DNA from: Allomuricauda sp. CAU 1633
Lineage (GTDB): Bacteria > Bacteroidota > Bacteroidia > Flavobacteriales > Flavobacteriaceae
Direction of reading: 5' to 3'
Assembly: GCF_017313225.1 (NCBI RefSeq)
Contig: NZ_JAFLNE010000011.1
Coordinates: 1 to 64,000, forward strand
Length of the DNA stretch: 64,000 nucleotides
Every line of letters begins with the position of its first letter. The stretch's first letter is position 1. Shown here in pieces: positions 45,301 to 54,532 of this stretch. Position numbers and translations under genes: made by a program. Under the pieces are notes generated by a model, which saw only the letters and a list, made by a program, of their open reading frames with translations, did no database searches and was not told the DNA's origin.

Positions 45301-46430
45301 CGTTTTCGTTTTAATTCGTACTCATATAATTCGCGTCCCAATTGCGCCAAAAAGGGAATGCCCACTTCATCATAATTATAGTCGTCATCATTGAAAATTT
45401 CATTACTGTTCACCAAAATAGTGGCATTAATGATAAAATCGATATTGTTTTTGGTGTCCCGGATATAGGCACAATCGGTTAGGGTGCCGTAGGCATACCC
45501 TACCTTATTATATATTTTGATGTGCTCTGGCATTGGGTCATAGTTGTCCCCAAACATGAAAAATTTTACATAACTATCGTAATATTCCTCTGGGTCGTAT
45601 CCCAATTTCGCAGGAAGGGTGTGCATGGCTTCCAACAAAAAGCTACGCTGTTCAACACTTAGGTCAAATTGCTGTGCTTTGGGAAAAGCTTCTGGAAAAA
45701 TGATGCGTTTTAACAGGGCATTTTGGGATTGGATGGGAAAGTAGTTTTTCAGGGAGAAATCAAAAGGTTCTTTCTGAAGCAAATCATCTTCATAATACGC
45801 TTTTCCTTTTTTTATTTTTCGCAATTTCAGGGGTTGTGCAGGTGTGTTGAGAATAGGTTTGCTTAGCACCGTGGTGGTATCATTTAAATAAATGACCAAG
45901 GGCTTGGTGGTGACATCATCCCCATTTGGAGCGGATAATCTATGCGCAATCCGGATGGGTTGCACACCTCTGTTCCGTATGCGTTGGTTGAGGTCATCTT
46001 GCCCCAAAAATTCAATCAAACGGTTGTTGGCAGCATTGTCCGAAACCGCAAAGATTTCTGAAATGGCCTTGGCAAAAGTGGTTTCCACAGAATCCCCTTC
46101 CACATAGAACCGGGTGTGCATGGAAAGGGAGTCAATTTCGTTTAGTTTTTCGAGTGCTGCCACAGCAGCGGGAAATTTGGCGGTACTGGCCGGATAAAAA
46201 TAGTTGTCTTGGTTTACCTGAAAATCAAAATCGGTAAAAAGGATGCTGTCGTTCCTTCGGTCTATTTGGGTGTACCGTATTTGGAGCTCATGCGCCTTTA
46301 GGTTGTCCATCACCCGTGTGATCAAAGGACTTTCTGAACTGAGCGCCTTCTCCAATGGGTCTTCGTAGTTGACACTACTGCAGCCCTCCGTGAATATGAT
46401 CAATCCCAAAAATATAAACCTACTCCACAT
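45297..46430 (-). CDS. Serine hydrolase lipoprotein of the class A beta-lactamase fold
   Basis: 377 residues. Lipoprotein signal with Cys17 in TEGC. Active-site motifs: Ser82-x-x-Lys85 in YPASTAKFP, Ser130-Asp131-Asn132 in AVSDNAAN, and Lys-x-Gly in NKVGYAYG. All three motifs of penicillin-recognising enzymes are present. The length (about 350 mature residues) and the KVG rather than KTG motif argue for a divergent serine hydrolase and against calling it a resistance enzyme. Confidence 0.85.
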   Translation of the reverse strand: MWSRFIFLGLIIFTEGCSSVNYEDPLEKALSSESPLITRVMDNLKAHELQIRYTQIDRRNDSILFTDFDFQVNQDNYFYPASTAKFPAAVAALEKLNEIDSLSMHTRFYVEGDSVETTFAKAISEIFAVSDNAANNRLIEFLGQDDLNQRIRNRGVQPIRIAHRLSAPNGDDVTTKPLVIYLNDTTTVLSKPILNTPAQPLKLRKIKKGKAYYEDDLLQKEPFDFSLKNYFPIQSQNALLKRIIFPEAFPKAQQFDLSVEQRSFLLEAMHTLPAKLGYDPEEYYDSYVKFFMFGDNYDPMPEHIKIYNKVGYAYGTLTDCAYIRDTKNNIDFIINATILVNSNEIFNDDDYNYDEVGIPFLAQLGRELYEYELKRKR

Positions 46431-46448
46431 GATGAATTATGGAATCTT

Positions 46449-46706
46449 TCAGTGTTCGTCTACATAAATTTCGCCCCTATGCGGCTTTAAAAGTTCCTTT
46501 ACCTCTTTCAACTCAAACTCGGCAACTACCAAAAAGGCAATACTGTGTGTTGAGCTAAAGTGTTCAAATCCAGTAATGTCAAATTTCAACTCCTCGATCA
46601 TTACAAACTCTTCAAGATGTTTCTGATAGTGTTCCGCAATATTGGCCGCACCGGGACTTCTAAAATCCCAGATTAACTTTATTTTTCTATCCAAAGCTTT
46701 TTCCAT
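46449..46706 (-). CDS. Small hypothetical protein
   Basis: 85 residues from the Met at 46706, which starts 5 bp after the upstream stop; an extended start at 46745 would overlap that gene. Contains KIKLIWDFRSPGAANIAEHY and ends GEIYVDEH; predicted alpha/beta, soluble. No family recognised. Likely co-transcribed with the SRPBCC gene upstream. Confidence 0.65.
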   Translation of the reverse strand: MEKALDRKIKLIWDFRSPGAANIAEHYQKHLEEFVMIEELKFDITGFEHFSSTHSIAFLVVAEFELKEVKELLKPHRGEIYVDEH

Positions 46707-46710
46707 AGGA

Positions 46711-47163
46711 TTAGAGGTCTTGTACCGAGGTGCCTTTTTCGGCAAACGCCTTAAAATCTTCCATGTATTTTTTTGACTGTTTTTTGAATGCGCCCGGCAT
46801 CAAAAAACCCATCAGTTTCATACCAAAACCAGAAAATTGGAATTCACTTTCCGAAATCCAACGGGTTTTTCCATCCTCTTCCTTAAAATAGTTTTTTTGG
46901 ATGTTGTGTACACCTTTGGTATCATAGGTGGTATGCATTTCTTCGGGAAGATTTCGCTTAATGATGGTCTCTACCATATCCATTTTACGATTGCCCATGG
47001 TATAGCTCAAGGCCATCTGGGCGCCTTCCTGGCCTGGGTTTTTTGAAAGTTGTTCATAGCCAACGAGCCCCCGCTGCCAGTGTTTCATGTTCTCCGGGTC
47101 ATCCAGTTTCTTGGTAAACTCATCTCGGGGGAGTTCAACAAGAATTTCTGTGGTGTATTTCAT
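46711..47163 (-). CDS. SRPBCC family protein
   Basis: 150 residues. TEILVELPRDEFTKKLDDPENMKHW opens the fold, in the pattern of START-like polyketide-cyclase proteins, and KNPGQEGAQMALSY and WISESEFQFSGFGMKLMG follow. Ligand unknown. First gene of a minus-strand run ending at 43870. Confidence 0.85.
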   Translation of the reverse strand: MKYTTEILVELPRDEFTKKLDDPENMKHWQRGLVGYEQLSKNPGQEGAQMALSYTMGNRKMDMVETIIKRNLPEEMHTTYDTKGVHNIQKNYFKEEDGKTRWISESEFQFSGFGMKLMGFLMPGAFKKQSKKYMEDFKAFAEKGTSVQDL

Positions 47164-47245
47164 TTTCTGATTGGTTTTGCACTAATGTAATGATTTCTTT
47201 GAAGGAACGGTCTACTAAAAATCTGTTAATGAGAAAGGAACCTAC

Positions 47246-47275
47246 TTGTATGGGATTTTGTAATTGTTATTTTTG
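47246..47275 (+). promoter_or_regulatory. Promoter of the PPIase lipoprotein gene
   Basis: TTG at 47246-47248, 19-bp spacer, TATTTTTG at 47268-47275. The start codon is only 5 nt downstream, so transcription should begin at or next to the A of the ATG. Confidence 0.55.
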
Positions 47276-47279
47276 CGGA

Positions 47280-48161
47280 ATGCTTACGCTCCAAAAAAAT
47301 AGTCTTATCCTACTTTGCATAACAGGTGTTCTTTTTATTTCATCCTGTGAAGGCCTTTTTAATAAGGAAGAAGAGCAGGAACCATTGGCCAGGGTTGGCG
47401 ATACCTACTTGTATAAGGAAGATATTGCATCCTTTATCCGTGATGATATGTCTGCCGAGGATAGCACCTTGTTTGTTACAGATTATATCAACAACTGGGC
47501 ATCCAAACAATTGTTGTTGTCCAAATCCAAAATTAACCTCCCTGAGGAAAAATTGGCAGAATTTGATCGTTTGGTCTCCAATTACCGATCGGATTTGTAC
47601 ACCAGGGCCTATATTGAGGCGTTGGTACTCCAAGCTCAGGATACTTCAGTGACCAATTCCCAACTTCAACAATACTATGAGCGGGAGAAGGAAAATTTTA
47701 AACTCAACGAAAAGTTGGTGCAGCTTCGATTTGTGGGCATGTCTGAACAATTTTTGGATAAAGACCAAGTAAAGGCACGCATCAGGGATTGGAAGCAGAG
47801 TGATAAAACGTATTTGGATTCCATTGCGGTACAATTCAAGAAAATGCATTTTAATGATTCCATTTGGGTAAGTGCCTCCAGGGTGATTGAAGAAATACCA
47901 CCTTTAACCCCTGTGAATGAGGTGACCTACTTAAAAAAATCACAATTTTTTGAGTTACAAGATTCGTTAGAGGTATATTTGGGAATGGTGACCAATGTAT
48001 TGGAAGTCAACGACACGGCTCCGTTTGAGTACATCGCTCCGGATATACGGCAATTGATTTTGAACCGACGAAGATTGGACTACGTAAAAAAACTAGAAAC
48101 CGAAATTATAGATGAAGCCATTAAGAAGAATGAATTTGAGGTTTATGATAAAGAAAAATAA
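47280..48161 (+). CDS. Periplasmic peptidylprolyl isomerase-like lipoprotein
   Basis: 293 residues from ATG 47280; upstream in-frame starts to 47190 fall in or before the promoter. Lipobox SSC (FISSCEG). The N-terminal helical part (ARVGDTYLYKEDIASFI) matches the SurA/PrsA chaperone core, but the central parvulin domain lacks clear PPIase residues, so it may act only as a chaperone. The gene overlaps the SurA-like gene downstream, suggesting a joint role in outer-membrane protein folding. Confidence 0.78.
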   Translation: MLTLQKNSLILLCITGVLFISSCEGLFNKEEEQEPLARVGDTYLYKEDIASFIRDDMSAEDSTLFVTDYINNWASKQLLLSKSKINLPEEKLAEFDRLVSNYRSDLYTRAYIEALVLQAQDTSVTNSQLQQYYEREKENFKLNEKLVQLRFVGMSEQFLDKDQVKARIRDWKQSDKTYLDSIAVQFKKMHFNDSIWVSASRVIEEIPPLTPVNEVTYLKKSQFFELQDSLEVYLGMVTNVLEVNDTAPFEYIAPDIRQLILNRRRLDYVKKLETEIIDEAIKKNEFEVYDKEK

Positions 48162-49548
48162 AATTGTTACAACTACGGCAATTTTTGCAGCCATGGGTAT
48201 GCTACAAGCGCAAGATTTGGATGAGTCCATTGCAATCAATGATAGCACCAGTACGTCCAATAAAATAAAATTGGATGGTATAGCAGCGGTTATTGGGGAT
48301 TATGTGATTTTGGAATCGGATATTGACAAAACTTTGATTGACTTAAAAAGTCAAGGTGCATCAACCCAGGATATAACCCGTTGCAGCTTGTTGGGAAAAT
48401 TGATGGAAGACCGATTGTATGCCCACCAAGCAGTACAGGATAGTTTGTTGGTTTCAGACGATCAGGTAAATGCCACAAGTGATGGGCAGATTCAGCAGCT
48501 CACCCAGCAGATTGGAAGCGTGGAAAAAATGCTGAAGTATTACAACAAACCCGATATGGAAAGCTTTAGACAAGAGCTTTTTGAAATCAATAAGCTGCGA
48601 ATGCTCTCCGAAAAAATGCAAAGCAAGATTGTTGAGGAAATTGAGGTGACCCCGGAGGAAGTACGTCAGTTTTTCAATAAGATTCCAGAGGATGAAAGAC
48701 CAGTTTTTGGCGCGGAATTGGAGATAGCACAGATTGTAAAGCAACCGGAAGCCACTGATGAAGAACGCCAAAAGGTCATCAATCAATTAAAGGAGATTAG
48801 ACAAGACGTATTGGAAAATGAGGCCAGTTTCAATGTTAAGGCAATTCTCTATTCCCAAGACCCTGGGTCAAAATCCAAGGGGGGATTTTACAGCATGACC
48901 CGTGAAACTCCTTTCGTAAAGGAATTCAAGGATGTCGCCTTTAGTTTGCAAGAAGGTGAAATTTCTGAACCCTTTAAGACAGATTTCGGATACCACATCA
49001 TCTATATTGAGAAAATTAGAGGTCAAGAAGTAGACCTTAGGCATATTTTGTTGATTCCAGAAATTCCTAAAGAATCCATTGAAAAGGCAGTGCAGGAATT
49101 GGATACCATCCGCCAACAGGTTTTGGACGGGAAATACACTTTTGCCGATGCCGCTTTGAATTTTTCGGATGAAAAAGAAACCAAATTTGATGGTGGTCTT
49201 TTGAGAAACCCTATCAATTTTGACTCCCGTTTTGAATTGACCAAAATGGACCCCACGCTGTATAACCAAGTGAGGAACATAAAGGATGGTGAAATATCAA
49301 AACCCATCCGTGAGGATGATCCAAGGGGAGGTGCGCCCAAGTTCAAAATCATGAAAATCTCCAACAGATATGACGAGCACAAGGCGGATTTTGCAAAAGA
49401 TTATCTAAAAATTCAAGAACTGGCGCTCAGGGAAAAGCAGTTTAAAGCCATCAAGGAATGGATGGATGAACATATAGAGGACACCTATATCCACGTAAAC
49501 ACCGAAAATAAGGAGTGCGATTTTGCAAACAACTGGGTAAAGGAATAA
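48145..49548 (+). CDS. SurA-like periplasmic peptidylprolyl isomerase
   Basis: 467 residues from ATG 48145; ATG 48130 and 48112 are in frame but put charged residues before the signal and increase overlap with the upstream gene. Signal peptide to about LQAQ. A SurA N-domain (IAAVIGDYVILESDIDKT), then two parvulin domains (about 165-265 with DPGSKSKGGFYSM and 290-400 with DEKETKFDGGLL). Escorts outer-membrane proteins. Confidence 0.88.
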   Translation: MIKKNKIVTTTAIFAAMGMLQAQDLDESIAINDSTSTSNKIKLDGIAAVIGDYVILESDIDKTLIDLKSQGASTQDITRCSLLGKLMEDRLYAHQAVQDSLLVSDDQVNATSDGQIQQLTQQIGSVEKMLKYYNKPDMESFRQELFEINKLRMLSEKMQSKIVEEIEVTPEEVRQFFNKIPEDERPVFGAELEIAQIVKQPEATDEERQKVINQLKEIRQDVLENEASFNVKAILYSQDPGSKSKGGFYSMTRETPFVKEFKDVAFSLQEGEISEPFKTDFGYHIIYIEKIRGQEVDLRHILLIPEIPKESIEKAVQELDTIRQQVLDGKYTFADAALNFSDEKETKFDGGLLRNPINFDSRFELTKMDPTLYNQVRNIKDGEISKPIREDDPRGGAPKFKIMKISNRYDEHKADFAKDYLKIQELALREKQFKAIKEWMDEHIEDTYIHVNTENKECDFANNWVKE

Positions 49549-49552
49549 ATAC

Positions 49553-50506
49553 ATGTCAGACGTTACAGCCGTTGAAAATCTTGTAAAAAAACATGAAGCC
49601 CTAAAAAAAGAGATTGCCAAGGCCATTGTAGGCCAAGAAAAGGTGATTGAGCAGATTTTACTTTCCATTTATACGGGGGGTCACTCCCTTCTAATAGGAG
49701 TTCCGGGTTTGGCAAAAACGCTAATGGTCAATACTATAGCACAGACCTTGGGGCTCGATTTCAAAAGAATTCAGTTTACCCCGGATTTAATGCCCAGTGA
49801 TATTCTAGGGAGCGAAGTTTTGGACCAAAATCGGAATTTCAAGTTTATTATGGGACCCGTTTTTGGAAACATCATCTTGGCCGATGAAATCAATAGGACA
49901 CCGCCAAAAACCCAAGCGGCACTTTTGGAAGCCATGCAGGAACGAGCTGTGACCATTGCGGGAAAACAGTATAAACTCAACCGCCCTTATTTTGTATTGG
50001 CCACCCAAAACCCTATTGAGCAGGAAGGAACCTATCCCTTGCCGGAAGCACAATTGGACCGTTTTATGTTTGCTATTGAGCTGACATATCCATCTATTGA
50101 AGAAGAAATCCAAGTAGTGAAATCAACTACTACGGATGACGAGGTCGAAATCAATACCTTGTTCACTGCAGATGAAATCATTGAAGTGCAACATTTGGTA
50201 CGAAGAATTCCTGTGCCGGACAATGTGGTGGATTACACTGTGAGATTGGTCAATAAGACACGACCCGGTTTGGAGGGAGCATCCGATTTTGTGAACAATT
50301 ATGTGGATTGGGGTGCGGGACCAAGAGCCTCGCAGAACCTCGTACTTGCCGCTAAGGCCCATGCTGCTGTTCATGGAAAATTCTCTCCTGACATTGAAGA
50401 TGTAAAAGCAGTGTCCTTGGGAATACTTCGCCATAGAATCCTAAAAAACTACAAGGCGGAAGCCGAAGGAATTTCTGAGGAAAGGATTATCTCCGAATTG
50501 TTGTAA
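49553..50506 (+). CDS. MoxR family AAA ATPase
   Basis: 317 residues. Walker A in GVPGLAKTLM, Walker B ILADEINR, sensor 1 in VLATQNPIEQEGTYPLPEAQLDR. The C-terminal lid is complete. MoxR ATPases assist maturation of protein complexes, usually with a DUF58 partner; no DUF58 gene follows here. It starts 4 bp after the SurA-like gene. Confidence 0.93.
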   Translation: MSDVTAVENLVKKHEALKKEIAKAIVGQEKVIEQILLSIYTGGHSLLIGVPGLAKTLMVNTIAQTLGLDFKRIQFTPDLMPSDILGSEVLDQNRNFKFIMGPVFGNIILADEINRTPPKTQAALLEAMQERAVTIAGKQYKLNRPYFVLATQNPIEQEGTYPLPEAQLDRFMFAIELTYPSIEEEIQVVKSTTTDDEVEINTLFTADEIIEVQHLVRRIPVPDNVVDYTVRLVNKTRPGLEGASDFVNNYVDWGAGPRASQNLVLAAKAHAAVHGKFSPDIEDVKAVSLGILRHRILKNYKAEAEGISEERIISELL

Positions 50507-50558
50507 ATATCAAATCTTCTGCACTATTTAGGGGAATTCTAATTCCGAAATCGTAGGT

Positions 50559-50588
50559 ATTTTAGTAAATTTACCAAATTACTAAAAT
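50559..50588 (+). promoter_or_regulatory. Perfect inverted repeat upstream of aconitase (candidate operator)
   Basis: ATTTTAGTAA, a 10-base spacer, and TTACTAAAAT, ending 19 nt before the aconitase ATG. The left part also contains the palindrome GTAAATTTAC, which resembles a -7 element (TAAATTTA). Position suits a transcription factor site or an mRNA leader stem-loop. Confidence 0.5.
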
Positions 50589-50607
50589 CTTAAAACTCGA
50601 TTATAGA

Positions 50608-52875
50608 ATGGCATTTGATATTGACATGATTAAGGGCGTCTACGCTTCCATGGGGGAACGTGTGGACAAAGCCCGGGAGTTGGTGGGAAAACCCCTTACC
50701 CTTGCTGAAAAAATATTGTATTCACATTTATGGGATGGAATGCCCACCAAGGAATTTATCAGAGGAAAGGATTATGTTGATTTTGCCCCAGATAGAATAG
50801 CCTGTCAAGATGCAACGGCCCAGATGGCTTTGTTGCAATTTATGCAGGCCGGTAAAGATAAAGTGGCTGTACCTACCACCGTGCATTGTGATCACCTGAT
50901 TCAGGCTAAGGATGGCGCTGCTACGGATTTAAGACATGCCAACGAGACCAGCAAGGAAGTATTTGATTTCCTTGGGTCGGTATCCAACAAATATGGAATT
51001 GGGTTCTGGAAGCCCGGAGCCGGTATTATTCACCAAGTGGTATTGGAAAACTACGCGTTCCCAGGGGGAATGATGATTGGAACCGATTCACACACGGTTA
51101 ATGCAGGTGGATTGGGCATGGTGGCCATTGGTGTTGGTGGAGCTGATGCAGTGGATGTTATGGCCGGAATGGCTTGGGAATTGAAGTTTCCGAAGTTGAT
51201 TGGGGTTAAATTGACAGGAAAACTATCCGGATGGACTGCTCCCAAGGATGTAATTTTAAAAGTGGCTGAGATTCTTACTGTAAAAGGGGGAACCGGAGCT
51301 ATTGTGGAATATTTTGGCCCTGGAGCCACTTCAATGTCCTGTACCGGTAAAGGAACCATCTGTAACATGGGTGCAGAAATCGGAGCGACCACTTCAACCT
51401 TTGGTTATGATGAATCTATGGAGCGTTACCTAAGAGCTACCGATAGGGAAGATGTAGCTGATGAGGCCAATAAAGTAAAAGAGCATTTAACGGCAGACCC
51501 GGAGGTATACGCCAACCCTGAGAACTATTTTGATCAGGTCATTGAAATCAACTTAACGGAATTGAAACCGTTGTTGAACGGACCTTTTACGCCAGATTTG
51601 GCTACTGAAGTAGGAACCATGACCGATAAGGCCACGGAAAACGGATGGCCGTTGGCTGTGGAATGGGGATTGATAGGTTCTTGTACCAACTCTTCTTATG
51701 AAGATTTGTCGAGAGCATCCTCCATTGCCCAACAAGCTTTGGACAAAAAATTGAAAACAAAAGCTGAATTTGGAATCAACCCGGGTTCCGAACAGGTAAG
51801 ATATACTACCGAACGTGATGGGATTCTTCAAATCTTTGAAAAATTGGATGCCAAGATTTTTACCAACGCTTGTGGACCTTGTATAGGCCAGTGGGCACGG
51901 TATAAGGATCCAAAGAATGCGCCTAAGAACAGTATTGTGCATTCCTTCAACCGAAACTTTGCCAAGCGTGCGGACGGAAACCCTAACACACATGCTTTCG
52001 TTGCTTCGCCAGAAATGACTGCAGCCATTGCTATTGCAGGCCGATTGGATTTCAATCCATTGACCGACAAATTGATCAATGAGGATGGAGAAGAGGTGAT
52101 GTTGGATGAGCCGACAGGATGGGAGTTGCCTCCAAAAGGATTTGAAGTCAAAGAAAATGGCTATGTAGATCCTCTTGAAGATGGTAGCGGGGTTGATGTG
52201 ATTGTTGCTCCTGACTCTGAGCGCCTACAATTGTTGGAACCTTTTGAACCTATGACACCTGCTAGTCTGCAGGGTATGAAACTATTGATCAAAGCCTTTG
52301 GAAAATGTACTACCGACCACATTTCCATGGCTGGTCCTTGGTTGCGCTTTAGAGGGCATTTGGACAACATTGCCAATAACACATTGATTGGAGCGGTGAA
52401 TGCCTTCAATCAAAAGACCAACTTTGTGAAAAATCAGTTGACTGGCGAATATGAGGGTGTTCCTGATGCACAAAGAGCCTATAAAAAAGCAGGTATCAAA
52501 ACGATTGTTGTAGGTGACCACAACTATGGTGAAGGATCTTCCAGAGAGCATGCAGCCATGCAGCCCAGACATTTGGGTGTTGCTGCCGTGTTGGTAAAAT
52601 CGTTTGCAAGGATTCACGAGACCAACCTGAAGAAACAGGGGATGTTGGCCTTGACTTTTGCCAATGAAAGCGATTATGATCTTATTCAAGAAGACGATAC
52701 CTTCAATTTCTTGGATATTGATGCCTTTGCTCCTGACAAGCCTTTGACCATTGAGATTGTTCATGCTGATGGTAGTAAGGACAGCATTAAAGTGAATCAT
52801 TCGTACAATAATGCACAAATCAAATGGTTCAATGAAGGTTCAGCCTTGAACCTGATCAAAAAAGAGAATGCTTAA
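50608..52875 (+). CDS. acnA: Aconitate hydratase
   Basis: 755 residues. Three Fe-S cluster cysteines are in [10 protein letters not shown] and [29 protein letters not shown] and the C-terminal swivel-domain [14 protein letters not shown] are active-site motifs. Length matches the mitochondrial-type aconitases typical of Bacteroidota rather than the 890-residue AcnA or the AcnB type, so the symbol is provisional. Interconverts citrate and isocitrate in the TCA cycle. A terminator follows. Confidence 0.94.
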   Translation: MAFDIDMIKGVYASMGERVDKARELVGKPLTLAEKILYSHLWDGMPTKEFIRGKDYVDFAPDRIACQDATAQMALLQFMQAGKDKVAVPTTVHCDHLIQAKDGAATDLRHANETSKEVFDFLGSVSNKYGIGFWKPGAGIIHQVVLENYAFPGGMMIGTDSHTVNAGGLGMVAIGVGGADAVDVMAGMAWELKFPKLIGVKLTGKLSGWTAPKDVILKVAEILTVKGGTGAIVEYFGPGATSMSCTGKGTICNMGAEIGATTSTFGYDESMERYLRATDREDVADEANKVKEHLTADPEVYANPENYFDQVIEINLTELKPLLNGPFTPDLATEVGTMTDKATENGWPLAVEWGLIGSCTNSSYEDLSRASSIAQQALDKKLKTKAEFGINPGSEQVRYTTERDGILQIFEKLDAKIFTNACGPCIGQWARYKDPKNAPKNSIVHSFNRNFAKRADGNPNTHAFVASPEMTAAIAIAGRLDFNPLTDKLINEDGEEVMLDEPTGWELPPKGFEVKENGYVDPLEDGSGVDVIVAPDSERLQLLEPFEPMTPASLQGMKLLIKAFGKCTTDHISMAGPWLRFRGHLDNIANNTLIGAVNAFNQKTNFVKNQLTGEYEGVPDAQRAYKKAGIKTIVVGDHNYGEGSSREHAAMQPRHLGVAAVLVKSFARIHETNLKKQGMLALTFANESDYDLIQEDDTFNFLDIDAFAPDKPLTIEIVHADGSKDSIKVNHSYNNAQIKWFNEGSALNLIKKENA

Positions 52876-52896
52876 ATTTTTTTAAGATTATTCAAT

Positions 52897-52933
52897 AAAA
52901 CTCCTGATATTGGCAAAATATCAGGAGTTTTTA
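52897..52933 (+). terminator. Terminator after aconitase
   Basis: ACTCCTGATATT and its exact complement (12 bp) enclose a 5-base loop, followed by TTTTT. Confidence 0.9.
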
Positions 52934-52955
52934 ATTTTAATACAGCCCCCAAAGC

Positions 52956-53516
52956 ATGAAAATCAGTAAAAAGACCGTACTCAATATTGTATTGATTCTT
53001 TTTATACTCTCTTTTTTTGTAACCCCCCTTGGATATTACGGCAAGATTTTTTTAAACCGATTGTTCGCTTTTTCACCACCTGTGATTGAAGAATCACAAC
53101 GAGAAAAAATCACCGACTACGATTGGCAATTGAAAGATGAGAATTGGGACTTTTTCAATTTTGAAAGATCGAAAGGAAATGTGGTATTCATTAATTTGTG
53201 GGCATCTTGGCGTTTACCCAGTGAAGCTGAACTGTCAAGTGTTCAGGAGCTTTACGACAAATACAAAGGCAAGGTGGATTTCTACATCATTACTAATGAA
53301 GAAAGACAACCTGTTGAAGCTTTTATGGAAGAGCACGAATTTACATTTCCGGTCACCTATTTGATCATTGGCGAGAAAATGCCTATTGACTCTAGTAAGG
53401 TACCCGCTTCCTACCTTATTGATAAATCTGGGAATATCATTGTCCATAAAGAAGGTATTGCCGATTGGAGCAATCGTAAATTCTATAAATTGTTGGATAA
53501 ATTGATTGCAGAATAA
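52956..53516 (+). CDS. Membrane-anchored thioredoxin-fold protein without active-site cysteines
   Basis: 186 residues. One N-terminal membrane helix (about 8-26), then a TlpA/thioredoxin-like domain. Where its neighbour has WCPPC, this protein reads WRLPS at 85-89: both catalytic cysteines are replaced (Arg86, Ser89). The cis-Pro region VPASYLIDKSGNIIV is kept. It cannot be a dithiol oxidoreductase; a binding or partner role is inferred. Same length as, and 5 bp from, the next gene. Confidence 0.88.
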   Translation: MKISKKTVLNIVLILFILSFFVTPLGYYGKIFLNRLFAFSPPVIEESQREKITDYDWQLKDENWDFFNFERSKGNVVFINLWASWRLPSEAELSSVQELYDKYKGKVDFYIITNEERQPVEAFMEEHEFTFPVTYLIIGEKMPIDSSKVPASYLIDKSGNIIVHKEGIADWSNRKFYKLLDKLIAE

Positions 53517-53521
53517 TCACT

Positions 53522-54082
53522 ATGAAGTTTTCCAGGGAACAGATTAGCAATGGCATTTGGATTTTGGCCATTATTCTGATTGTCTTTACCCCAATTGGGT
53601 TCCATCTTCGGGTGTTGGTCAGCAAAGTTATAGCTACTAGCGCTGATGTAGTTGAGGTTAATGAACAAAATACGCTGAAAAACTACCATTGGAATTTGGT
53701 TGATGCTGAAGGTCAGCACATGGATTTTACATCCCAACAAGGAGAAGTGGTATTGGTCAATTTTTGGGCCACGTGGTGTCCACCTTGTATTGCTGAGTTA
53801 CCAAGTTTGGTGGAACTCCATAAAGATTACACTAACAAGGTGGTTTTTGCCTTTGTGGCCAGTGATGAACGTGACAAAGTCACTGCGTTCCTTGAAAGGA
53901 AGGGATACCAACTCCCGGTCTATTTTGAGGCTTCTCAAACGCCCGATGCGTTGTACTCGAAAAGTATTCCTGCAACATATATTATCAGTAAATCAGGCAA
54001 AATTGTGGTGGATGAAAAAGGGGCTGCCAATTGGAATTCTGAAAGCACAAGGGCCTTGTTGGACAGCCTTCTTTTGGAGTAG
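53522..54082 (+). CDS. TlpA-like membrane-anchored thioredoxin
   Basis: 186 residues. N-terminal membrane helix (about 10-30) and a periplasmic thioredoxin domain with Cys86-Pro-Pro-Cys89 in WATWCPPCIAELP and the cis-Pro loop SIPATYIISKSGKIVV. It probably reduces disulfides in the periplasm, for example for cytochrome c maturation, fed by a CcdA/DsbD-like protein elsewhere. Tandem paralogue of the preceding gene. Its stop abuts that of crtZ. Confidence 0.92.
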   Translation: MKFSREQISNGIWILAIILIVFTPIGFHLRVLVSKVIATSADVVEVNEQNTLKNYHWNLVDAEGQHMDFTSQQGEVVLVNFWATWCPPCIAELPSLVELHKDYTNKVVFAFVASDERDKVTAFLERKGYQLPVYFEASQTPDALYSKSIPATYIISKSGKIVVDEKGAANWNSESTRALLDSLLLE

Positions 54083-54532
54083 TTATTTTTTAAAGTATTT
54101 AAAGGGAACAAAGAGCATCCCAAAACACTCTCCATCTTCCTTGCCCAAATGTTTATGGTGCATTTTATGGGCGCGTCGTACCCCTCGGGCATACCAATTG
54201 TTGGCATTTCTAAATAGCTTAAACCGTTGGTGGATAAAAATATCGTGCACCAAAAAATAGGCAATGCCATAGGCCAAAATACCAAAGCCCAAAGGCCATC
54301 CGTACCAAAATGAGGTATAACTGCCCAAAAAGAACAAGGTCATACTAACCACTGCGTAGAACAAGAAAAAAGCGTCGTTTCGTTCAAACCAAGAATCGTG
54401 GTCCTTTTTATGATGGTCTCTGTGGAGGCTCCATAAAAATCCATGCATTACATATTTATGGGTAAACCATGCCATGAATTCCATAAAACAGAAGGTTGCC
54501 AAAAAAATTCCTATCCAGAGCGCTATTTTCAT
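54083..54532 (-). CDS. crtZ: Beta-carotene hydroxylase
   Basis: 149 residues, four membrane segments. The histidine clusters of fatty-acid-hydroxylase-type di-iron enzymes are present: HKYVMH, HRDHHKKDHD, HDIFIHQRF and RRAHKMHHKH. It adds 3-hydroxyl groups to beta-carotene rings to form zeaxanthin. Its start overlaps the crtB stop by 4 nt. No lycopene cyclase gene follows, although its substrate requires one. Confidence 0.94.
   Translation of the reverse strand: MKIALWIGIFLATFCFMEFMAWFTHKYVMHGFLWSLHRDHHKKDHDSWFERNDAFFLFYAVVSMTLFFLGSYTSFWYGWPLGFGILAYGIAYFLVHDIFIHQRFKLFRNANNWYARGVRRAHKMHHKHLGKEDGECFGMLFVPFKYFKK

Noticed and set aside
45297-46430. Class A beta-lactamase as resistance gene
   Set aside because: SxxK, SDN and KxG motifs are present, but size, lipoprotein signal and divergence favour a general serine hydrolase.
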